Shown: piece by piece, positions 17,723-26,973 of the stretch | Numbering within the stretch: the stretch's first letter is position 1 | How the letters are laid out: every line of letters starts with the position of its first letter | Source: Azospirillum lipoferum 4B | Lineage (GTDB): Bacteria > Pseudomonadota > Alphaproteobacteria > Azospirillales > Azospirillaceae | Assembly (NCBI RefSeq): GCF_000283655.1 | Contig: NC_016622.1 | Coordinates: 1,810,501 to 1,874,500, forward strand | Reading direction: 5' to 3' | Length of the DNA: 64,000 bases | Made by a program: the position numbers and the translations under genes | The notes under the pieces: generated by a model | Databases searched by the model: none | Seen by the model: the letters and a program-made list of their open reading frames with translations, nothing else | What the model was told of the DNA's origin: nothing

Positions 17723-17859
17723 CGGCATAGCCCTGCCGGCCGCTGCCATCTGTCGCAGGCGGCGGCCCTTCCCAGGCGGCAGCCGCCGGGACTAAAGCCA
17801 TCGGCTTCACAGGCCCGCTCCGGACACACCGAGGCGAGCCGTCCTCCGATGGCTGTTCG

Positions 17860-19227
17860 ATGACGATTGTCCCGCGCGACTGCGACGTCCTGGTGATCGG
17901 GGGCGGGAACGCAGGGCTCTGCGCCGCCATTTCCGCCCGCCGCTCCGGTGCCGCCGTCACTCTGCTGGAAAGCGCGCCCAAGGCATTGCGCGGCGGCAAC
18001 GCCCGTCATTCCCGCAATTTCCGCGTCATGCATGACCGGCCAACGCCCTGGCTGCAGGGCAGTTACCTCGCGCAGGATTACTGGTCCGACCTGGAGGCGG
18101 TGACCGATGGCGCTGCCGACGAAAGGCTGGCGCGCCTGCTGATCGCCGAGTCCGCCGGCATCGTCGGCTGGATGGGCGAAAACGGCGTTCGCTTCCAGAG
18201 CGGTGACGACGACGTCCTGCCCTATTCGCGCAAGACCGCCTTCTTCCTCGGCGGCGGCAAGGCGTTGGTGAATGCGCTCTACACCACCGCCGAAGGGCTG
18301 GGCGTCACCATCCATTACGACAGCGAGGCCTGCGCGCTTCATGCCAAGGACGGGCTGCCCTCCGTCACCGTCCGCCATCCCAAGGCGATGCGGGTGATCC
18401 GGGCGCGAGCGGTCGTCGTCGCCTCCGGCGGGTTCCAGGCCGACCGCGACTGGCTGCGCGACCAGTGGGGCGAGGCGGCCGACGGCTTCGTGATCCGCGG
18501 CACGCCCCATGCGACCGGCACCATGCTTCGGGCTCTGCTGGAGGACGGGGCGCAGCCGGTGGGTGTCGCCGGCCATTGCCACATGGTCGCGGTGGACAGC
18601 CGATCCCCCGGTTTCGATGCCGGTATCGTCACCCGGCTGGACGGAATCGCCCACGGCATCGTGGTGGACCGCGACGGCAGGCGCTTCGCCGACGAGGGCT
18701 CCCACACCGGGCCGACGCGCTTCTCGGTCTGGGGGGAGCGCGTGGCCCGCTGTCCGGGCGCCGTCGCCTTCTCGATCTTCGACGCGGCCATCGAGACACG
18801 CTTCCGCCCCTCCATCTTCCCGGCGATCCGGGCGGACGGCATCGGCGAACTGGCGGTGAAGCTGGGCATCGATCCGGCGGCGCTGGAAGCCACGGTGACC
18901 GGCTTCAACGCTGCCATCGGCGGCGACGGCTCCGCCATGGGCCTCCAGCCGCCGAAGTCGCGGCTGGCCACGCCGATCCGGGTCCCACCCTTCGGCGCCT
19001 ACCCGATGCGGGCCGGCGTCACCTCCACCTGCCTCGGCGTACGGGTCGACGGACAGGCGCGGGTCCTGCGGGAGGACGGACGGGCCATCGACGGCGTTTT
19101 CGCCGCAGGCGTCATCATGGCGCCCAACATCCTCGGCCGCGGCTATCTGGCGGGGAGCGCCATGTCCATCGGGGCGGTGTTCGGACGCATCGCCGGCCTG
19201 GAGGCCGCGGCCCATGCCCTGCACTGA
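17860..19227 (+). CDS. tcuA: FAD-dependent tricarballylate dehydrogenase TcuA
   Basis: TcuA oxidises tricarballylate to cis-aconitate, passing electrons through FAD to TcuB. The 455-residue protein has an N-terminal FAD-binding Rossmann motif CDVLVIGGGNAGLCAAISA, the family segment RGGNARHSRNFR, and a fumarate reductase-like C-terminal half ending GVFAAGVIMAPNILGRGYLAGSAMSIGAVFGRIAG. The gene overlaps tcuB by 14 bp, a two-gene operon. No TcuC transporter or TcuR regulator adjoins, so the true substrate could be another tricarboxylate. The 137 bp upstream hold no recognisable regulator site. Confidence 0.9.
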   Translation: MTIVPRDCDVLVIGGGNAGLCAAISARRSGAAVTLLESAPKALRGGNARHSRNFRVMHDRPTPWLQGSYLAQDYWSDLEAVTDGAADERLARLLIAESAGIVGWMGENGVRFQSGDDDVLPYSRKTAFFLGGGKALVNALYTTAEGLGVTIHYDSEACALHAKDGLPSVTVRHPKAMRVIRARAVVVASGGFQADRDWLRDQWGEAADGFVIRGTPHATGTMLRALLEDGAQPVGVAGHCHMVAVDSRSPGFDAGIVTRLDGIAHGIVVDRDGRRFADEGSHTGPTRFSVWGERVARCPGAVAFSIFDAAIETRFRPSIFPAIRADGIGELAVKLGIDPAALEATVTGFNAAIGGDGSAMGLQPPKSRLATPIRVPPFGAYPMRAGVTSTCLGVRVDGQARVLREDGRAIDGVFAAGVIMAPNILGRGYLAGSAMSIGAVFGRIAGLEAAAHALH

Positions 19228-20347
19228 CGACAGCCCGGACTCCATCGCGGCGGAGGCGCGGCGGGCGCTGGAGATCTGCAACGCCTGCCAATACTGCAAC
19301 GGCTATTGCGCGGTGTTCCGGGCACTGAAATCGCGGCGGCAGGTGGGGACGGCCGACATGCTCTTTCTGGCAAATCTCTGCCACAATTGCCGGTCCTGCT
19401 ATCACGCCTGCCAATACGCGCCGCCGCACGCCTTCGCCGTCAACCTGCCGAAGAGCCTCAGCCTGGTCCGGCAGCACTCCTACCGCGACCATGCCTGGCC
19501 GCCATTCCTGCGGGGAAGGCTGCGCTACACCGGCAAGCCGGTGATCCTTGCCGCCCTGTTCGCGGTTCTGGTCCTCTCGTTTGCAGCGTTCCTGGCAGTT
19601 CCGCCGGAAGCGCTGTTCGGACGGCATTCCGGCCCCGGCGCCTTCTACCGGGTGGTGCCGTGGGAGATCATGGCCGGACTGGCGGGAGGCGTCCTGCTGT
19701 GGTCGCTGCTGGCCATCGGCTGCAGCGTCGCCGATTTCTGGCGCAGCATGGGTCCGGCCCCCTCAGGCGTGCCGCTGCTGCCGGCGTTGCGGGAGACCTT
19801 GCGCGACGCCGCCACCCTGCGCAATCTGGGCGGCGGCGGGGCCGGCTGCGACGGTAGGGATGGCGGTCTGTCCCAGGCGCGGCGGCGCTGCCACCATGCG
19901 CTGTTCTACGGCGTGGCGCTCTGCTTCGCCGCCACCGGCGTCGCCACGCTGTACGATCATCTGCTGGGCTGGCAGGCGCCCTATCCGCTTTTCAGCCTGC
20001 CGGTCCTGCTGGGCAGCCTGGGCGGCGCCGGAATGCTGGCCGGCACGGCCGGGCTCGCCCTGCTGAAGCGCCGGGCCGATCCCGCACCGGTGGCCGAGAG
20101 CGTGACCGGCGCCGATTACGCGCTGCTGGTGCTGCTGTTCCTGACGGCGGCCAGCGGCTTCGCCCTGCTGGGCTTACGCGGGACGGCGGCGATGGGGCCG
20201 ATGCTGCTGCTCCATCTCGGCATCGTGCTCGGCCTGTTCGCAACGCTGCCCTATGGCAAGTTCCTGCACGCGCCATTCCGCGTCGCCGCCCTGCTGCGGG
20301 CGGCGATGGAGCGGCAGGCAGAGGCCCGCAACCGGCCGCCCGCCTGA
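19214..20347 (+). CDS. tcuB: TcuB-type membrane iron-sulfur/haem electron-transfer protein
   Basis: TcuB reoxidises the FADH2 of TcuA and delivers electrons to the quinone pool. The 377-residue protein has two [4Fe-4S] Cys motifs in its N-terminal part, CNACQYCNGYC near residue 23 and CHNCRSCYHAC near residue 56. About six hydrophobic transmembrane segments follow, and these would hold the haem. It overlaps the end of tcuA by 14 bp, indicating coupled expression. The C-terminal tail is basic and probably cytoplasmic. Confidence 0.9.
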   Translation: MPCTDDSPDSIAAEARRALEICNACQYCNGYCAVFRALKSRRQVGTADMLFLANLCHNCRSCYHACQYAPPHAFAVNLPKSLSLVRQHSYRDHAWPPFLRGRLRYTGKPVILAALFAVLVLSFAAFLAVPPEALFGRHSGPGAFYRVVPWEIMAGLAGGVLLWSLLAIGCSVADFWRSMGPAPSGVPLLPALRETLRDAATLRNLGGGGAGCDGRDGGLSQARRRCHHALFYGVALCFAATGVATLYDHLLGWQAPYPLFSLPVLLGSLGGAGMLAGTAGLALLKRRADPAPVAESVTGADYALLVLLFLTAASGFALLGLRGTAAMGPMLLLHLGIVLGLFATLPYGKFLHAPFRVAALLRAAMERQAEARNRPPA

Positions 20348-20377
20348 AGGACGGGCCGGCCGGGTAGCTGCCCTGCC

Positions 20378-21433
20378 TCAGACCGAACCGGCGAAGCGCC
20401 AGCGCAGGGTTTCGCCGCTGCGGAAGGGCAGCACGGCGTCGCCTTCGCTGACCAGGATCAGGTCGGGGGCGACCGTCGGGCGGCGCTCCAGCGCCACCTG
20501 CTCCTCGCTGACCGGCATGCCGTAGAAGCGCGGGCCGTTGAGGCTGGCGAAGGCCTCCAGCCGGTCGAGCGCCCCGGCCTCCTCGAAGGCTTCGGCATAG
20601 AGTTCCAGCGCATTGGCGGCTGTGAAGCAGCCGGCGCAGCCGCAGGCCGATTCCTTGGCGGTGACGGTGTGCGGCGCGGTGTCGGTGCCGAGGAAGAACG
20701 GCCCCTCGCCGCTGGTCGCCGCCTCGACCAGGGCAACCCGGTGCGTCTCGCGCTTGGCGATCGGCAGGCAATACAGGTGCGGGCGGATGCCGCCCTGGAA
20801 GATGTGGCTGCGGTTGATCAGCAGATGGTGCGCGGTGATGGTGGCGCCGATCCGGCCGCTGGCGGCATGCGCCCGCACGAACTGCACGGCGTCGGAGGTC
20901 GTCACATGCTCCAGCACGACGCGCAGGCTCGGGTGGCGTTCCAGCAGCGGGGCCAGGATGGTGTCGATGAACACCGCCTCGCGGTCGAAGATGTCGACGG
21001 ACTGGTCGGTCACCTCGCCATGGATCAGCAGCGGCATGCCGATCTCCGCCATGCGCTCCAGCACCGGGGCGATGCGGGCGATGTCGGTGACGCCATGGGC
21101 GCTGTTGGTGGTGGCATTGGCGGGATAGAGCTTGGCGGCGGCGAACACCCCGTCCTCGAAGCCCTGCGCCAGATCGGCGGCATCGGTGCCGTCGGTCAGG
21201 TAGGCGGTCATCAGCGGAGTGAAGGCGACGCCGTCCGGCAAGGCCGCCAGGATGCGCTCGCGGTAGGCGACGGCATCGGCGGAGGTCGCGACCGGCGGCT
21301 TCAGGTTCGGCATCACGATGGCGCGGCCGAACTGGCGGGCGGTGAAGGGCAGGACCGCCTTCAGCATGGCGCCGTCGCGCAGATGGACATGCCAGTCGTC
21401 GGGACGGCGGATGACAATTCGGTCGTTCGGCAT
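20378..21433 (-). CDS. pyrC: Dihydroorotase (class II, PyrC type)
   Basis: PyrC closes carbamoyl-aspartate to dihydroorotate in pyrimidine synthesis. The 351-residue protein begins [17 protein letters not shown], with the zinc-binding Hx[18 protein letters not shown] contains the carbamylated Lys, and VLEHVTT and FLGTDTAPH complete the site. It is the E. coli-like class II form, about 350 residues, not the longer class I. The start at [10 protein letters not shown] is the family start. It is convergent with tcuB. Confidence 0.96.
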   Translation of the reverse strand: MPNDRIVIRRPDDWHVHLRDGAMLKAVLPFTARQFGRAIVMPNLKPPVATSADAVAYRERILAALPDGVAFTPLMTAYLTDGTDAADLAQGFEDGVFAAAKLYPANATTNSAHGVTDIARIAPVLERMAEIGMPLLIHGEVTDQSVDIFDREAVFIDTILAPLLERHPSLRVVLEHVTTSDAVQFVRAHAASGRIGATITAHHLLINRSHIFQGGIRPHLYCLPIAKRETHRVALVEAATSGEGPFFLGTDTAPHTVTAKESACGCAGCFTAANALELYAEAFEEAGALDRLEAFASLNGPRFYGMPVSEEQVALERRPTVAPDLILVSEGDAVLPFRSGETLRWRFAGSV

Positions 21434-21604
21434 GGATCGGGTCCCGGCGCTGCTGTCGGATGGGGCGGTGAGCCTGGACGACGTTCTATCGCCATCGCCG
21501 CGGCATCTCAACAGAGGCGGTCCCCAGAGGCGGGACGCGGATCTGGACCGGCGCCCCACCCGCCGGCCGGCGTTGGCGGGTGGGGCTGGCCGTTCCAGAG
21601 AGCC

Positions 21605-22198
21605 TTACTGGATGTTGGTCGAGCTCTTCACCCCCAGGATGCCGTCGATCTTCGCGGCCTGCTCCGCCGTCACCGGCTTGCCGCCGATGCTGGAGAGCTG
21701 CTGCCGGGCCTCGGCCACGGCCTTGTCGCGGGCGGCGCCGTCCTTCAGCGCATGGGCGGCCAGCATCTGCTCGTGATACTTGCCGAGCTGGGCGGACAGC
21801 TGGTCGGACGGCTTGGCGCCCAGTTCCTTGGCGACGGCGTCGGCCTGGGTCTTGGTCACTTCGGCCTTCGGGGTCGCTGCGACCTGCTCATGCTTGCTCT
21901 TGCCGGCGTCCGCCTTGGTGGCGTCGGCCTTGGTGGCGTCCGCCTTCGGAGCCTCGGTCTTGGTGGCTTCGGTCTTGGTGGCCTCGCTCTTGGTGACGGC
22001 CTTCTGCTCGGCCTTCACAGCCGGGGCGGGGGTCGTCGTGGTGGAGTCGGTCGTCGCGGCGGGGGCCGGCGTGGCCGGGACGGCCGGCGCGACCGTTGCC
22101 GCACCCGCGCTCAGCACGGGGGCCGTCGCCATCAGGGCGACAAACGCAAAGGTCGAAACGGACGAGCGGATACGCGACCCAAAGACAGTGCCGGACAT
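21605..22198 (-). CDS. Secreted Ala/Lys/Thr-repeat protein
   Basis: This 197-residue protein has an N-terminal signal peptide (basic start, then FAFVALMATAPVLSAGAA, with a predicted cut after an Ala-x-Ala). Next come a Pro/Ala/Thr-rich segment and near-tandem repeats of the type KTEATKTEAPKADATKAD (about residues 72-98). The C-terminal 80 residues are a compact helical domain with no known motif. It is probably periplasmic or envelope-associated. The low-complexity repeats are probably a flexible spacer; I do not recognise a family. It is divergent from hisS. Confidence 0.8.
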   Translation of the reverse strand: MSGTVFGSRIRSSVSTFAFVALMATAPVLSAGAATVAPAVPATPAPAATTDSTTTTPAPAVKAEQKAVTKSEATKTEATKTEAPKADATKADATKADAGKSKHEQVAATPKAEVTKTQADAVAKELGAKPSDQLSAQLGKYHEQMLAAHALKDGAARDKAVAEARQQLSSIGGKPVTAEQAAKIDGILGVKSSTNIQ

Positions 22199-22286
22199 TT
22201 GGTTTCTCCATTTCGGTGAGCGATCCTCGTTGCGGGATCGTGCTTAGATGAACGCGGCCCCGCTGCCGTTCATTCCACGCCCTTCC

Positions 22287-22317
22287 AAAAAATTTTCGTG
22301 CCCCACGAAAAATTTTC
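22287..22317. promoter_or_regulatory. AT-rich inverted repeat upstream of hisS
   Basis: Two arms rich in A and T (aaaaaattttcgtg and acgaaaaattttc) face each other across a few C residues, about 90 bp before hisS and about 90 bp after the start of the divergent secreted-protein gene. In such GC-rich DNA this is conspicuous. It could be a regulator site, a promoter up-element pair or a bidirectional hairpin. Confidence 0.45.
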
Positions 22318-22404
22318 CCCCGCGTTTTTGGGCGCAGGTGACGGGACCGGCGAAAGGGTCTAGAAAACACACGCTTTTCCTATTCCAAGCGCGGACCTTC
22401 TCCG

Positions 22405-23754
22405 ATGAGCCTGATCACGCCCCGCACCCCGCCCGGAACGATGGAGCTGCTGCCGCGCCAGCAGGTGGCCTTCCAGCGCATGCTGGACACCATCCGCCGC
22501 GGTTACGAGCGGTTCGGCTTCGTCCCCGTCGAAACCCCGGTGTTCGAGACGGTGGACACGCTGCTGACCAAGTCGGGCGGCGAGACGGAGAAGCAGGTCT
22601 ATTTCGTCCAGTCCACCGGCGCCATTCAGCAGGGCAACAAGCCGGAGCTGGCCCTGCGCTTCGACCTGACCGTGCCGCTCGCCCGCTATGTGGCGGAGCA
22701 TGAGCGCGACCTCGCCTTCCCCTTCCGCCGCTACCAGATCCAGCGGGTCTATCGCGGCGAGCGGGCGCAGCGCGGGCGCTTCCGCGAATTCTACCAGTGC
22801 GACATCGACGTGATCGGCAAGGACAGCCTGTCCGCCCATTACGACGCCGAGATCCCGGCGGTCATCCACCATGTCTTCACCGAGCTGAACTTCGGCGGCT
22901 TCACCATCAACGTGAACAACCGCAAGATCCTGCTGGGCCTGCTCGACGGTCTGGGCGTCGCCGACGCCGACACCCGCGTGCTGGTGCTGCGCGAGATCGA
23001 CAAGCTGGACAAGATCGGCCGCGACAAGGTGCGCGACAGCCTGCTCGGCCTCGGCGTGACCGAGCATGCCGCCGACACCATCCTGTCGCTGATCGCCATG
23101 AAGGGCACCAATGCCGAGACGCTGGCCGCACTCGGCGCCCTCGACATCGAGAACGCTATCTTCCGCGAGGGCGTGGGCGAGCTGACCACCGTCATCGAGG
23201 GGCTGAACGCCTTCCAGGTGCCGGAGGGGACGGTGCGCATCAACCTCGCCATCGCGCGGGGCCTCGATTACTACACCGGCACCGTCTACGAGACCTTCCT
23301 GAACGACCATCCCGGCATCGGCTCGGTCTGCTCCGGCGGGCGATATGAGAATCTCGCCAGCCACTACACCAAGTCGAAGCTGCCGGGCGTCGGCATCTCC
23401 ATCGGCGCCACCCGCCTATTCTACCAGCTGATGGAGGCCGGCCTGATCAAGGACGCCGCCCCCACCGCCCAGCTGCTGGTGACGCAGATGGACCCGGCCC
23501 TGTCCGCCGATTATTTCCGCATGGCGAGCGAGCTGCGCGCTGCCGGCATCAACACGGAAATCCAGCTGGACGGCGGCAAGATCGCCAAGCAGATGAAATA
23601 CGCCGACCGCGCCGGCATCCCCGTCGTCCTGCTCATGGGCTCCGACGAGAAGGCCCGCGGCACCGCCACCCTGAAGCATCTGGTCAAGGGCGAACAGGTC
23701 GAGGTCCCGCTGGCTGAACTGGCCGAGCGGGCGAAGGCGTTGCTGGAGGGATAA
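22405..23754 (+). CDS. hisS: Histidyl-tRNA synthetase
   Basis: This class II synthetase charges tRNA-His. The 449-residue protein shows motif 2 ([14 protein letters not shown]), the histidine-binding segment [12 protein letters not shown], and the C-terminal anticodon-binding domain. Length is normal for the alphaproteobacterial type. The start [17 protein letters not shown] matches the family N-terminus. It is followed after 95 bp by the penicillin-binding protein gene. Confidence 0.96.
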   Translation: MSLITPRTPPGTMELLPRQQVAFQRMLDTIRRGYERFGFVPVETPVFETVDTLLTKSGGETEKQVYFVQSTGAIQQGNKPELALRFDLTVPLARYVAEHERDLAFPFRRYQIQRVYRGERAQRGRFREFYQCDIDVIGKDSLSAHYDAEIPAVIHHVFTELNFGGFTINVNNRKILLGLLDGLGVADADTRVLVLREIDKLDKIGRDKVRDSLLGLGVTEHAADTILSLIAMKGTNAETLAALGALDIENAIFREGVGELTTVIEGLNAFQVPEGTVRINLAIARGLDYYTGTVYETFLNDHPGIGSVCSGGRYENLASHYTKSKLPGVGISIGATRLFYQLMEAGLIKDAAPTAQLLVTQMDPALSADYFRMASELRAAGINTEIQLDGGKIAKQMKYADRAGIPVVLLMGSDEKARGTATLKHLVKGEQVEVPLAELAERAKALLEG

Positions 23755-23849
23755 GAGGCACCACTTTAAATCCCCGTTAACCATGAATCCCCTACCGTTC
23801 CGGCCGACACCGATCATGTGGGTCGGGCGGCAGGGGACACGCATCCGGT

Positions 23850-26800
23850 ATGGCAAAGGCGTGGGTGCAGGCGGGGCGCTGGGCGCGGCGGGCGGTGATC
23901 GGGGTCGCCTTGACGACCACCGTGGCCGCGGTCGGCTATGCCGGATGGCGCGAGATGGAAACGTCGCGGCTCCAGGCGCGGCTGCTGTCCGGCGTCGCCC
24001 AGTCGATGACCGTGTCCTTGCGCGAAGGCCCCAACCCGGCGGCGCGCTATCCCGCGCATGGTCCCTATAACGAACGCCTCGGCTACACCGCCCTGCCCGG
24101 CCAGCTCGACCTGCTGACCCGCGACATCTATGCCGTCGAACAGCAGGCGGTGCTGTCCCCGGCGCTCGACCGTTTCATGGCCGGCGGCGGCTTTCCGATC
24201 TACCGGGAAAAGACCCAGGCCGGCCTGACCCTGCTCGACCGCAATGGCGTGCCGATGTACGCCGCGCGCTATCCCGAACGGGTGTTCGACGGCTTCGACG
24301 ACGTGCCGAAGCTGGTCGCCGACACCCTGCTGTTCATCGAGAACCGCGAATTGCTGAACGAGGACGAGCCGCGCCGCAACCCGGCGGTGGAGTGGGACCG
24401 TTTCGGCGCCGCGGTGGCGATGCTGCCTTTGCAGATGGTCCGGCCGGGCCAGCGCTCCCCCGGCGGCTCGACGCTCGCCACCCAGATCGAGAAATACCGC
24501 CATTCGCCGGACGGCCAGACCACCGGCGGCGTGGAGAAGCTGCGCCAGATGATGTCGGCCAGCATCCGCGCCTATCGCGACGGCGAGGACACCACCGAGG
24601 CGCGCCGGCGCGTGCTGGTCGATTACCTGAACTCCACCCCGCTGACCGCGAGGGCCGGCTTCGGCGAGGTGAACGGGCTGGGCGACGGGCTGTGGGCCTG
24701 GTTCGGCACCGACCTGTCGATCGCCAAGCGCGTGCTGGCCGAACCCGCTGCCGAGCCGCGCACCCTGCGGCTGAAGGCGCTGGCCTACAAACAGGTGCTG
24801 GCTCTGCTGCTGGCCCAGCGGCGTCCGTCCTATTACCTGATCCAGGACCGCACGGCGCTCGACCGGCTGGCCGATGCCCATCTGCGGGCGCTGGCCCAGG
24901 CCGGCGTGATCGACCCTGCTCTGCGCGACGCCGCCCTCGCCATCCGGCTGGCCTTCCGCGAGGAGGCGCCGTCGCCCCCCGCCACCTCCTTCATCGAACA
25001 GAAGGCGACCAACGCCGTCCGCGCCCGGCTGCTCGGCATGCTCGGGGTGCCCAGCCTCTACCAGCTCGACCGGCTCGACCTGACCGCGCAATCGACCCTG
25101 GATGCGGAAACCCAGGCCCGCGTGGTGGAGGTGCTGGGCAAGCTGAACGATCCCGATTACGCCCGCACGCTGGGGCTGACAGGCGAACGGCTGCTCGACG
25201 CCCGCAACAACGACCTGTCCAAGCTGGTCTATTCGATCACCCTGTACGAGCGGGGGCCCGAGGCCAACTATCTGCGCGTCCAGGCCGACAATCTCGACCA
25301 GCCGCTCGACATCAACGAAGGCGCCAAGCTCGATTTGGGATCCACCGCCAAGCTGCGCACGCTGGTGACATATCTGCAGATCGTAGCGGAGCTGCACAGC
25401 CGCTACGCCCATCTGCCCAAGGATTTCCTCGCCGATGTCGAGGACGAGGCGTCGGACAACCTGACGCGCTGGGCGGCCTCCTGGCTGACGACCGCACAGG
25501 ACCGGCGCCTGCCCGCGATGCTCGACGCGGCGATGGAGCGGCGCTATTCCGCCAACCCGGGCGAGGTGTTCTTCACCGGCGGCGGCCAGCACAGCTTCGT
25601 GAACTTCAACAAGGACGACAACGGCCGCATCATGACCTTGCAGGAAGCGCTGCGCAGCAGCGTCAACCTGCCCTTCATCCGGCTGATGCGCGACATCGTC
25701 CAGTTCTATATGGACGAGGGGGCCGACGACGGCGCCGAGATCCTGCGCACGCCCGACCATCCCGCCCGTCAGGCCTATCTGGCCCGCTTCGCCGACCGCG
25801 AGGGCTCGGACTTCCTCAACCGCTTCTACAACGACTACCGCAAGCGGACGCCGGACGAGGCTCTGGTCCGGCTGGCGGCGCGGTCGCGACCGGTACCCTA
25901 CCGGCTGGCGGTGATCTTCCGCACCGTGCGGCCCAAGGCCGGGCTGGCCGAATTCTCCGCCTTCCTGCGCGCCCGGCTGCCGGGAAGCACGCTGTCGGAC
26001 GGCGAGCTGTCGGCGCTCTACGCCAAATACGGGCCGGGCCGCTTCCCGCTGAACGATCTCGGCTATCTCGCCCGCGTCCATCCGCTGGAACTCTGGCTGG
26101 TCGCCCATCTCCAGAACAATCCGAACGCCACGCGGGCCGAGGTGCTGGCCGCCAGTGCCGACGAACGCCAGGAAAGCTACCGCTGGCTGTTCAAGAAGGG
26201 CATGGCCGCCCAGAACACCCGCATCCGCATCGGGCTGGAGGAGGAGGCGTTCAAGCGCATCACCGCCCAGTGGCGCAGCGTCGGCTACCCCTTCGACACG
26301 CTGGTGCCGTCGCTGGCGACCTCCATCGGCAGCTCCGCCGACCGTCCGGCCGCGCTGGCGGAGCTGATGGGGCTGATCCTGAACGACGGGGTGCGCCAGC
26401 CCACCGTGCGCATCCGCTCGCTGCATTTCGCCGCCGGCACGCCCTACGAAGCGAAGCTGGGCCTAGGTCCGCTGAAGGGCGAGCGCGTGCTGCATCCGGA
26501 GGTCTGCGCCACCCTGCGCCGCGCGCTGATGGACGTGGCGCAGAACGGCACCGCCAAGCGGGTCTGGGGCTCCTTCAAGGATCCGGCCGGCACCGCGGTC
26601 CCGATGGGCGGCAAGACCGGCACCGGCGACCACCGGCTGGAGCGCTGGGGGCCGGGCGGCGTGCTGCTGGAATCGAAGGCGGTGGCCCGCACCGCCACCT
26701 TCGTCTTCTACATCGGCGACCGCTTCTTCGGCACCATGACCGCCTTCGTCCAGGGGCCGGAGGCCGACGACTACCGCTTCACCAGCGCCCTGCCGGCCCA

Positions 26801-26894
26801 GCTGCTGAAAAGCCTCGCTCCCGCGCTGCAGCCCCTGATCGACCAGGGCGCCACCCGCACCGCCGACACCCGCCCGGCGCCGGCCGGCCTGTAG
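23850..26894 (+). CDS. Bifunctional penicillin-binding protein (transglycosylase/transpeptidase), large variant
   Basis: This 1014-residue protein has an N-terminal membrane anchor (about residues 14-33). A GT51 glycosyltransferase domain follows, with QRSPGGSTLATQIEK near residue 204, the family's substrate-binding motif. The penicillin-binding transpeptidase domain has the three active-site boxes: STAK near residue 498, SVN near 605 and KTGTG near 922. This layout is PBP1-like, but the protein is longer than the usual 750-850 residues. The expected GT51 catalytic Glu lies in a divergent IENRELLNEDEP context instead of EDRRFxxHxG. It builds peptidoglycan at the inner membrane. The N-terminal start (ATG at 23850) is not supported by a strong ribosome-binding site. 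Confidence 0.85.
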   Translation: MAKAWVQAGRWARRAVIGVALTTTVAAVGYAGWREMETSRLQARLLSGVAQSMTVSLREGPNPAARYPAHGPYNERLGYTALPGQLDLLTRDIYAVEQQAVLSPALDRFMAGGGFPIYREKTQAGLTLLDRNGVPMYAARYPERVFDGFDDVPKLVADTLLFIENRELLNEDEPRRNPAVEWDRFGAAVAMLPLQMVRPGQRSPGGSTLATQIEKYRHSPDGQTTGGVEKLRQMMSASIRAYRDGEDTTEARRRVLVDYLNSTPLTARAGFGEVNGLGDGLWAWFGTDLSIAKRVLAEPAAEPRTLRLKALAYKQVLALLLAQRRPSYYLIQDRTALDRLADAHLRALAQAGVIDPALRDAALAIRLAFREEAPSPPATSFIEQKATNAVRARLLGMLGVPSLYQLDRLDLTAQSTLDAETQARVVEVLGKLNDPDYARTLGLTGERLLDARNNDLSKLVYSITLYERGPEANYLRVQADNLDQPLDINEGAKLDLGSTAKLRTLVTYLQIVAELHSRYAHLPKDFLADVEDEASDNLTRWAASWLTTAQDRRLPAMLDAAMERRYSANPGEVFFTGGGQHSFVNFNKDDNGRIMTLQEALRSSVNLPFIRLMRDIVQFYMDEGADDGAEILRTPDHPARQAYLARFADREGSDFLNRFYNDYRKRTPDEALVRLAARSRPVPYRLAVIFRTVRPKAGLAEFSAFLRARLPGSTLSDGELSALYAKYGPGRFPLNDLGYLARVHPLELWLVAHLQNNPNATRAEVLAASADERQESYRWLFKKGMAAQNTRIRIGLEEEAFKRITAQWRSVGYPFDTLVPSLATSIGSSADRPAALAELMGLILNDGVRQPTVRIRSLHFAAGTPYEAKLGLGPLKGERVLHPEVCATLRRALMDVAQNGTAKRVWGSFKDPAGTAVPMGGKTGTGDHRLERWGPGGVLLESKAVARTATFVFYIGDRFFGTMTAFVQGPEADDYRFTSALPAQLLKSLAPALQPLIDQGATRTADTRPAPAGL

Positions 26895-26973
26895 GGTCGG
26901 CTTTGGTGACCGCGACAACCGCCGCCCCCTCCTGTTGAGGCTGTCGATACAGCGCAAACCGGAGGGGAGAAGG

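Noticed and set aside
17723-17859. A possible riboswitch before tcuA
   Set aside because: The region is GC-rich and stem-forming, but I cannot match any known aptamer core.
23814-26426. An 870-codon antisense frame over the PBP gene
   Set aside because: It has the same composition artefact. The sense strand has all PBP active-site boxes.
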